DNA from: an uncultured Clostridia bacterium
GTDB taxonomy: Bacteria; Bacillota; Clostridia; Oscillospirales; Oscillospiraceae
DNA length: 64,000 nt
Reading direction: 5' to 3'
Assembly: GCA_946186375.1 (NCBI GenBank)
Contig: CAMHMZ010000003.1
Span: 62,001-126,000, forward strand
Shown in pieces: positions 58,546-64,000 of this stretch. A program made the translations under genes and the position numbers. How positions within the stretch are numbered: the first letter of the stretch is position 1; the number at the start of each line of letters is the position of its first letter. A model generated the notes under the pieces. It saw only the letters and a program-made list of their open reading frames with translations. It was not told the DNA's origin and did no database searches.

Positions 58546-58968
58546 TCAGTCCGTCACAGGTCCTGTTTGTGTCCGCGGGGCGTCACCGCGCCGGTTCAGC
58601 TCCTTTTCGACCTTGTTGAGCGTGTCGAAAAAGCGCTGCGTGGCGACGGCCGGGCCCATCAGCGGCAGCCCGAACACGTTCCAGTCGAACATGTGCCGAA
58701 AGGACGTGAGCTTTCCTTCGATGCCGAGCGAGAGCGCCTTCGCCTTCAGCTCCTCGGCGATGCGCGCCATCCAGACGAGGGTGTAGATAAAAAGCGTCGG
58801 GATCCCGAGCAGATAGGCGATATGGTAGCGCTGCGTGCGGCGGCCCAGGATCGCGTCCAGCTCGTCCTGCAGCCCGCAGCGCATATAGACGAGGAAGAAA
58901 AGCCCCGCTGTAAAAAAGTCGATAAAGCCCAGCAGAAAGCCGGGTCTGTCCGTATGCTTGAATGTCAT
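58546..58968 (-). CDS. DUF4234-like membrane protein
   Basis: 140 aa. TGLFFLVYMRCGLQDELDAILGRRTQRYHIAYLLGIPTLFIYTLVWMARIAEELKAKA has two membrane segments (about 12-28 and 50-67) and the Y....W..RIAEEL pattern of DUF4234. A soluble tail follows. GAGGG before the ATG. Function unknown. Confidence 0.7.
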   Translation of the reverse strand: MTFKHTDRPGFLLGFIDFFTAGLFFLVYMRCGLQDELDAILGRRTQRYHIAYLLGIPTLFIYTLVWMARIAEELKAKALSLGIEGKLTSFRHMFDWNVFGLPLMGPAVATQRFFDTLNKVEKELNRRGDAPRTQTGPVTD

Positions 58969-59035
58969 GCTGTTCCCTCTCGCCTCCGCTCTGTCGAAGG
59001 TTCTGACATGAGTATAGCACAGTTTGCCGAAATAG

Positions 59036-59137
59036 TCTTCAGAATTCAGTTCTCAGTTTTCAGAAAGAGAGACGGACGTTTCGCACAAGCTCTTCGTTTT
59101 CCTCATTCCGAATTCCGAACTCCGCATTCCGAATTCA
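59036..59137. repeat. Composite intergenic repeat block 8
   Basis: GAATTCAGTTCTCAGTTTTC, then AGAAAGAGAGACGGACG and CATTCCGAATTCCGAACTCC/GCATTCCGAATTC, ending at the methyltransferase stop. Confidence 0.65.
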
Positions 59138-59902
59138 TCACTCACTCTGTCTGCGCGCGGCGACGATCGGCTGATAGAAGCCGGTCTCCTCCGGGAAGAG
59201 CCAGTCCGCCGTCCGGCAGCCCGCGGCGAGGAGCAGCTCCGTCAGCTCCGCCCGGCGCAGCGCCCGGTATTCACAGCGAAAGCTCGAGACGCCGAGCTGA
59301 CCCTCGTCCTCGATCATGTACTGCGTCAGCGCGTAGCTATCGCCCGTCCAGTCCCAGGTCTGGAAGGAGACGCGCTGTCCCCGGTCGGTCTTGTGGATGT
59401 ACGGCGGGGAGTAGGGCGGCTTTGTCTTGAGAAGGCTGTCATAGTCCCGGATGCTGGCGACGAAGAGCCCGCCGGGGCGAAGCCTTTCAACGATGCTCCC
59501 GACCGCCGCGGCCAGCTCCCCTTTTGTGAGCATGTGCGGCAGGGCGTTGTCCATGGCGATCACGAAGTCGAAGTGCTCCGAAAAGGTCTCGGACAGGGCG
59601 CGAAAATCCGCGCGCTCGAAGCGCAGGGCCGCGCCGCTCTCCGCCGCGCGCCTGCGCGCCTCACGGAGGGCGCCCTCGCTGAGATCCGAGGCCGTGACCT
59701 CGTAGCCGAGCGCGGCCAGGCCGATCGCCTGCGTGCCGATGCCGCAGGCGCAGTCGAGCACGCGCGCGCCGCGGTCAAAGCCGCAGCGCTGAAAGATCCC
59801 CTCGAGGATCCGCGCCTGCTCGCGCACCGCGCCCGGCCAGTCGAGGAACAGACTGTCGTACTGCGGCGCCAGCTCGTCATAAAAGCTCTGTGTGATGTCC
59901 AT
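59138..59902 (-). CDS. Class I SAM-dependent methyltransferase
   Basis: 254 aa. FYDELAPQYDSLF then motif I VLDCACGIGTQAIGLAALGYEVTASDLSEGAL (about 46-78), motif II FVIAMDNALPHML, and motif III LRPGGLFVASIRDYDSL. The C-terminal part (YSPPYIHKTDRGQRVSFQTWDW) is as in small-molecule methyltransferases related to glycine sarcosine methyltransferase. Substrate unknown. Lies 12 nt downstream of the 59915 gene, so probably co-transcribed. Confidence 0.9.
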   Translation of the reverse strand: MDITQSFYDELAPQYDSLFLDWPGAVREQARILEGIFQRCGFDRGARVLDCACGIGTQAIGLAALGYEVTASDLSEGALREARRRAAESGAALRFERADFRALSETFSEHFDFVIAMDNALPHMLTKGELAAAVGSIVERLRPGGLFVASIRDYDSLLKTKPPYSPPYIHKTDRGQRVSFQTWDWTGDSYALTQYMIEDEGQLGVSSFRCEYRALRRAELTELLLAAGCRTADWLFPEETGFYQPIVAARRQSE

Positions 59903-59914
59903 GGCGATCCCTCT

Positions 59915-60805
59915 TCAAAACAGATCCAGCGCGCTGTCGAGATAGATCTCCTCCCGCACGCGCAGCTGATACGCGGGCTTTGTGAGGTAGTAGAGCAGAA
60001 ATTCCAGCACGACGGCGCTGCCGAGGCTGCGCCCCTCGAGCTTGAACTGGGAAAAGCCCCGCGGCAGATAGACCTTTTGAATGTCCCCGACGCCGATGAA
60101 GGCGGGGTTTTGCATCGCGTCGGAGAAGCGGTAGCCCCTCCCGGCCGTCGGGGAGGCGCAGACGTGTTCGGCGTCCTCGCCGAGACTTCTGCGGCTGACG
60201 GCCTCATAACAGGCCTTCCGCTCCGGGCAGTCGAAGCGGCAGCATTCGTTGCAGAGAAATTCGAGCTTCCCCTTCAGCGTCTCCGGCAGCGCGTCCAGCC
60301 GGTCAAAGGCCTTGTTCAGCCTGAAATCCGGCACGACGAAGCGAAAGTCCTCCCGCTTGAGCTCTTCGCGCAGCTGCCCGAAGTCCGTCAGCACCTTGGT
60401 GGTGGAGGAGACAAAGTAAAACCCGGGATAGCGCTTTTTGAGATAATCAAGCAGCAGATCCGAGGCGAGGATCACGCCGTTTTGCACCGTGCCACTCTTT
60501 TCAAACATCGCGCATAGGGCGTTGCACTTCGCGTCGCTCAGATGCTCCGTGCGCAGCAGCGAATTGCTGAAGGTGAGCCGCGCGGAGACGCCGTATTCCC
60601 GCAGCAGCTCCGCCGCGTCCTCCGCCGCGTCCTCCCCGAAGCCGACGCGGCCGCCGCCCCAGAGGCAGTCCGCGGGCGCGCCGTAGACCGAGCCGATCTC
60701 GCACCAGTCGTAAAACCAGTCCCGGTGCGAAAAGAACAGCGGAAAAAACAGGCGGTAGAGCTCGATGAATTCAAAGAGCCCCGGAAGATGATAGATGGCT
60801 TTCAT
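59915..60805 (-). CDS. Conserved hypothetical protein with Cys cluster
   Basis: 296 aa. Blocks seen: HRDWFYDWCEIGSVYGAP, RLTFSNSLLRTEHLSDAKCN, NGVILASDLLLDYLKKRYPGFYFVSSTTKVLTD, FVVPDFRLNK, and CNECCRFDCPERKACYEAVS, where the Cys set could bind a metal or cluster. The pattern of short conserved strand ends suggests a TIM barrel, a little like peptidase U32 proteins. Recurs in gut Clostridia without a name, as far as I recall. No clear ribosome site before the ATG. Confidence 0.65.
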   Translation of the reverse strand: MKAIYHLPGLFEFIELYRLFFPLFFSHRDWFYDWCEIGSVYGAPADCLWGGGRVGFGEDAAEDAAELLREYGVSARLTFSNSLLRTEHLSDAKCNALCAMFEKSGTVQNGVILASDLLLDYLKKRYPGFYFVSSTTKVLTDFGQLREELKREDFRFVVPDFRLNKAFDRLDALPETLKGKLEFLCNECCRFDCPERKACYEAVSRRSLGEDAEHVCASPTAGRGYRFSDAMQNPAFIGVGDIQKVYLPRGFSQFKLEGRSLGSAVVLEFLLYYLTKPAYQLRVREEIYLDSALDLF

Positions 60806-60825
60806 ACGTTTTGTTAGTTTTCATA

Positions 60826-61097
60826 AAAGAGAAAAAAGTTTTTAGTTTTCAGTTTTCAGTTTTTAGGAGAACGACAAATTGGAGTTTAGTGTCGAATTTG
60901 GAATGAAGGAAACGAAGGACAGCGCGAGGAAATTGACGTCCACGTCGTAGGGGCGGCTATCAGCCGCCCACCAAGCCCGTACCATGTCCGCGGGCGGCTG
61001 ATAGCGACGCGAAGCTAGTCCTTTAGGGCCGCCCCTACGGCATCCTTTCAAACGCAGCGCTAAACTTCCGTTTATCTCTCTGAAAACTGAAAACTGC
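60826..61097. repeat. Composite intergenic repeat block 9
   Basis: AGTTTTTAGTTTTCAGTTTTC (60838-60865), GTAGGGGCGGCTATCAGCCG... to ...TTAGGGCCGCCCCTACGG (60946-61040; arms pair, inverted copy of 54545-54638), then CTGAAAACTGAAAACTG (61081-61097). Confidence 0.8.
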
Positions 61098-62261
61098 TCA
61101 GTCGATATACCACAGGTCGTCGGTGTCGTAGGAGTCGGGGAGCTGGATCCAGTTGCCGAAGGATTCCTCGATCCACCAGCCGTCCTCGTCATGCTCCATC
61201 CAGCCGTAATCGCCGAAATCGGAGGAGATGCCCTCGAACCAGTACTGCCAGACGCCGGGCTCGACGTCGGTGTTATACCAGAGCCAGCAGTCGCTCGTCT
61301 CGTCATAGTAGCTGTCCTCGGCCGCGTCGTACACAAGCAGCCTGTCCGCCCGCAGCGGGTCCGTGACCAGGTGATAGCTGCCGTCGGATTGCTTTTCGAG
61401 ATGCAGCGTGTCCGCCTGCGGCGCAGCCGGCTCGTCGAGCTGCGTCACCTCCATGGCAGGCTCGGCATAGGTGAGCTCGTGCTGCTGCCCGCGGAGCACG
61501 CTCCGGGCCGTCTGGAAGATGATCAGCACGACCGCGGCCGTGATCACGAGAAAGAGGGCCGGGCTGCGCTTTTTCTTCGTCCCTCCGAAGGCCTTTTCCA
61601 GCGAGGCCTCGGAGTCGTAGGTATGCGTGTTCTCCGCACCCTGCCCGGCGATCTCGTCCAGCTCGCTCTGGATCTCCATCGTGGCCCCGCAGTTGGGGCA
61701 CTGCATGCTCTGGCCGGAGCCGGCGCTGTTCTGGAGGTTCATGACGGTCTTGTAGTCGCAGTAGGGGCAGTGGCAGACGACGTTCTCGTAGCGGCCGTTC
61801 TTCTGAAAGGCCACGCTGTCATAGAACTTGCCGTTTTCGTCGTAATAGCCCTTCTCGTAGCGTGTGCCGGAGGCAGAGTCCGTCCAGGACTCGGGATAAT
61901 AGACATAGTCGTGACGGCGGCCGTAATAATAGGTCGGGCGCAGGGTCTGGCTGAGCAGAAAACCGACGGGCTGATTGATGCGCGGCCGACGGGCAGGCTG
62001 CGGCGCGGGCCGGGACGACGAGCTGCTCTGCGAGCGGCCTGTCTGGCGGAAAAAGGATCCGCTTCCGCTGCGGGAGGAGCTGCTGTGGCTGGAGGAGGAA
62101 TGGCGGCTCGGCCCGCTGCCGGAGCGGCTCGAGGAATACGACGAGCGGCTGGAGCTCGACGAGGAGCGGGAGCTTGAGGAGCGCGAGGAGCTTGACGAAG
62201 AACGGGAGCTCGACGAGCGCGAGGAGCTCGAATGAGAACTGGAGCTGTGATGACTGGGCAT
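61098..62261 (-). CDS. Ser-rich low-complexity protein with two zinc ribbons and a membrane segment
   Basis: 387 aa. Residues 1-85 are almost only Ser with His, Arg and Gly (SSSSRSSSSRSSSS type). Then VCHCPYCDYKT (about 162-172) and MQCPNCGATM (about 186-195), two CxxC pairs forming a zinc ribbon. A membrane segment (about 230-250, ALFLVITAAVVLIIF) is followed by an acidic Trp/Tyr/Asp-rich domain (WEEG-like, CWLWYNTDVEPGVWQYWFEG). AGGAGG before the ATG. Family not recognised; the ribbon faces the cytosol if the N-terminus is inside. Confidence 0.7.
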   Translation of the reverse strand: MPSHHSSSSHSSSSRSSSSRSSSSSSRSSSSRSSSSSSRSSYSSSRSGSGPSRHSSSSHSSSSRSGSGSFFRQTGRSQSSSSSRPAPQPARRPRINQPVGFLLSQTLRPTYYYGRRHDYVYYPESWTDSASGTRYEKGYYDENGKFYDSVAFQKNGRYENVVCHCPYCDYKTVMNLQNSAGSGQSMQCPNCGATMEIQSELDEIAGQGAENTHTYDSEASLEKAFGGTKKKRSPALFLVITAAVVLIIFQTARSVLRGQQHELTYAEPAMEVTQLDEPAAPQADTLHLEKQSDGSYHLVTDPLRADRLLVYDAAEDSYYDETSDCWLWYNTDVEPGVWQYWFEGISSDFGDYGWMEHDEDGWWIEESFGNWIQLPDSYDTDDLWYID

Positions 62262-62405
62262 GGAAGAAGCCTCCTTTTTTCTGCTGAGCGCTTATCGCAA
62301 ATAGTTTTTCTTCCGTTTCCCGCGAGGCTTGGCCGGCCGCGGCGGGATCATCTTTCATACCGCGCGGAGCGTCTGCCCCGCCCTTGGCTGCAGCATCCCG
62401 ATCTG

Positions 62406-62434
62406 ATTATACCCTATGCGTTCCCGGCCGTAAA
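62406..62434 (-). promoter_or_regulatory. Sigma-A-like promoter of the Ser-rich protein gene
   Basis: Minus strand TTTACG (62429-62434), 17-bp spacer, TATAAT (62406-62411); leader about 140 nt. Confidence 0.55.
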
Positions 62435-62455
62435 GAGCCTGTCGCCCTCCGGAAG

Positions 62456-62487
62456 GAAAAAACCGCCCCGCAGGGCGGTTTTTCTTT
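62456..62487 (-). terminator. Terminator, probably of the radical SAM gene
   Basis: AAAAAACCGCCC/GGGCGGTTTTT around CGCA; U-tract on both strands. A MITE-like element now separates it from the gene. Confidence 0.75.
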
Positions 62488-62498
62488 CTGAAAACTGA

Positions 62499-62657
62499 GT
62501 AAACGCTGATCAAATCGCCTGCGGCGCCTCCCGGAAAATTTGCGCCCTGATTTCGTCACTTTTTCTTGAAATACACAAAGTATTCCTGCAAAAAAGTGCC
62601 ATCATCAGAACACAAATTTTCTCGGGATCCGCTCTTGCCGATTTAATCATCGTTTAC
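62499..62657. repeat. MITE-like inverted-repeat element, 159 bp
   Basis: Ends GTAAACGCTGATCAAATCG and CGATTTAATCATCGTTTAC pair at 17 of 19 positions; inner pairs CCCGGAAAATTTG/CAAATTTTCTCGGG. The core carries the reverse complement of GGAATACTTTGTGTATT (62570-62586). CTGAAAACTGA occurs directly on both sides (62488-62498 and 62658-62668), a possible target duplication. Confidence 0.8.
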
Positions 62658-62678
62658 CTGAAAACTGACTTCTGAAAA

Positions 62679-63782
62679 CTATTTCCCGGCGAGCAGGGCT
62701 TCGACCTGGGCGCGCTTTTCGTAGAGGACGCAGCCGCCCTCGTGATCGTCCAGGAGGATATCGCCGCTGCGCAGGGCCGTGAAGAGCGGCGAGTGCATGG
62801 CCTCGCGCAGAGAGATGCTGCGGATATTCACATCGGAATAGGGCGAGAAGGGGCAGGGCTCCGCACCGCCGTGGGAATTGATGTGGAAGAAGCCGCGCCC
62901 GGCCGCCACGCAGCCGCCGGATTCCTTTTCGTCCCCGGGGAAGGAGATATACACCATTTCCGGGTGCTCCTCGCGCAGCCGCGCGATCTCCGCGCGCAAA
63001 AACTCGCGCTCTTCATCGCCGGGAGCCAGCTCCTTCGCCTCCTCCGTGACGGGCACGAACTCCACGAAGATCACGAGCCTGCAGCCCCGGTCGGAGAGCT
63101 TTTTCAAAAAGGCCTCGGAGGAGACCTCGCGCAGGTTCTCCGTCGTCACAGTGACGGAGGCGCCGAAGAGCAGACCGCGCCGGTGGAATTCGTCCATATT
63201 GGCGATCAGCCTGTCATAGACGCCCCGGCCGCGCCGCGCGTCGGTGGCCTCCCGCTCCCCCTCGATGCTCATGACGGGGACGAGGTTGCGGCAGCGGTCG
63301 AAGATCTCAAAATAGCGCTTGTCGATAAAGGTGCCGTTCGTGAGGATGGGAAAGAGGATGTTCGGCTTTTTCCCGGCCGCTTCGATGACGCCGCGGCGCA
63401 GCAGCGGCTCGCCGCCCGCGAGGAGGATGAAGCTGATGCCCATGTCATCGGCCTCGTCAAAGACGCGCAGCCATTCCTCGTCACTGAGCTGCTGCACGGG
63501 TTCACTGTCGACGGTGGCCTTGTTGCAGCGCGAATAGCAGCCCGCGCAGTGCAGGTTGCAGGCGCTGGTGATGCTGGCGATCAGATAGCTGGGGATGTGT
63601 TCGCCCGCGTCCTCCGCCTCGCGGCGCTTCTTCGAGGCGGCGCGGCTGGCCGCGGCAAATTTCAGCAGGAAGGCGCTCTCCCGCGGGTCCCTGAGCGTCG
63701 CCTTCAGCGCGTCTGCGACGACCTGCTCCACGCCCTTTGTCAGATAGGCCTGCAGGTCAAAAGCCTCTTTGTTCTCGATCAT
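62679..63782 (-). CDS. Radical SAM protein
   Basis: 367 aa. SITSACNLHCAGCYSRCNKA (about 70-89) holds the CxxxCxxC cluster; LLAGGEPLLRRGVIEAA is the GGEP motif; PILTNGTFIDKRYF and VPVMSIEGEREATDARRG follow, as in SPASM/MoaA-like enzymes. Late cysteines (GGCVAAGRGFFHINSHGGAEPCPFSPYSDVN and GGCVLYE) suggest a second cluster. Substrate unknown. GGAGG before the ATG; the next gene upstream is the DUF6273 protein. Confidence 0.92.
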   Translation of the reverse strand: MIENKEAFDLQAYLTKGVEQVVADALKATLRDPRESAFLLKFAAASRAASKKRREAEDAGEHIPSYLIASITSACNLHCAGCYSRCNKATVDSEPVQQLSDEEWLRVFDEADDMGISFILLAGGEPLLRRGVIEAAGKKPNILFPILTNGTFIDKRYFEIFDRCRNLVPVMSIEGEREATDARRGRGVYDRLIANMDEFHRRGLLFGASVTVTTENLREVSSEAFLKKLSDRGCRLVIFVEFVPVTEEAKELAPGDEEREFLRAEIARLREEHPEMVYISFPGDEKESGGCVAAGRGFFHINSHGGAEPCPFSPYSDVNIRSISLREAMHSPLFTALRSGDILLDDHEGGCVLYEKRAQVEALLAGK

Positions 63783-63842
63783 GCTTCGTTCCTCCTTTGG
63801 TCCGGTGCGGATGCGCTTTCGTGCCCGCGGGTCTGCCGCTGT

Positions 63843-64000
63843 TCATTCTGATACCCGGACCCACATGGCCGGGCGCACGGCATAGTCGTCCGTATCCACA
63901 AAGCTGCCGATGCGCATGAGGGCCCCGTCCGGCGTGACCGCGGAGGCAAAGCTGTTGTCAAAGCCCGGCGTGCGCAGCCACCACCAGCTTTTGAGGGCGC
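63843..64000 (-). CDS. DUF6273 domain protein, C-terminal end only
   Basis: About 52 residues: ALKSWWWLRTPGFDNSFASAVTPDGALMRIGSFVDTDDYAVRPAMWVRVSE and stop. WWLRTPG...GVRPAMW-like endings mark DUF6273 (surface or secreted carbohydrate-binding-like modules). The rest lies outside the window. Confidence 0.75.
   Translation of the reverse strand, partial: ALKSWWWLRTPGFDNSFASAVTPDGALMRIGSFVDTDDYAVRPAMWVRVSE

Overview
The window looks like chromosomal DNA of a spore-forming, anaerobic, GC-rich Clostridia member, most likely Oscillospirales (the Oscillibacter / Intestinimonas / Flavonifractor kind of gut bacterium). The evidence is genes for SpoIIR, a SpoIIQ-like M23 protein, a SpoVB-like flippase and CotF-type coat proteins, an Rnf locus, haem-c maturation genes, strong AGGAGG ribosome sites, and sigma-A promoters of the TTGACA-17-TATAAT type. 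Most genes are on the minus strand.

Layout. 1-2902: Rnf/flavin locus (rnfC, partial; apbE; a two-repeat lipoprotein). 3050-9088: a metallophosphoesterase lipoprotein, tRNA-Val, a membrane protein and a CotH-kinase lipoprotein. 9312-14815: an integrative mobilizable element with a large serine recombinase, XRE regulator, MOBQ-type MobA/L relaxase, a candidate oriT, DUF3847 protein, excisionase-like HTH and a replication/sigma-like protein. 15154-15855: a DUF4160 / DUF2442-HTH pair with its own operator-promoter. 16052-25071: a nucleoside/ribose salvage cluster (nucleoside hydrolase, ribose-type ABC transporter, PfkB kinase) divergent from a LacI-PfkB fusion. From about 9.3 to 25.4 kb the DNA is visibly richer in A+T than the flanks, so this is probably acquired DNA ending near two tRNA genes (Glu, Met). 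25823-30668: spoIIQ-like, eno, coat proteins, a HAD phosphatase and a P-loop ATPase. 30968-45273: three large exported LRR/Ig/InlB/Fn3 proteins surrounding a zur-znuACB operon, spoIIR, ccsB-resB and a pentahaem nitrite reductase fused to an FMN-binding domain. 45575-52470: small regulator, rqcP, hup, spoVB, an FAD oxidoreductase, a DUF4914 protein and a small membrane protein. 52454-64000: phosphodiester glycosidase, lyxose isomerase, nnrD-pcp, a wHTH/nuclease-like protein, membrane proteins, methyltransferase, a Ser-rich zinc-ribbon protein, a radical SAM protein and the end of a DUF6273 protein.

How genes work together. ApbE covalently attaches FMN to exported FMN-binding domains. Its likely clients are Rnf subunits (rnfC lies directly downstream) and the SGAT-bearing domain at the N-terminus of NrfA. 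ResB/CcsB mature the c-type haems that NrfA needs. The 16-25 kb cluster would import a nucleoside or ribose-like compound, cleave it and phosphorylate the sugar, under control of a repressor that carries its own kinase domain. Zur controls zinc import through an inverted repeat just upstream of the zur start.

The intergenic regions carry several repeat families: T/A-rich GTTTTCAG/GTTTTTAG tracts, ATTCCGAATTCCG tracts, GTAGGGGC elements, a conserved CCCCGGCGAATT hairpin, and a roughly 160-bp MITE-like inverted-repeat element. No CRISPR array or rRNA gene was seen.
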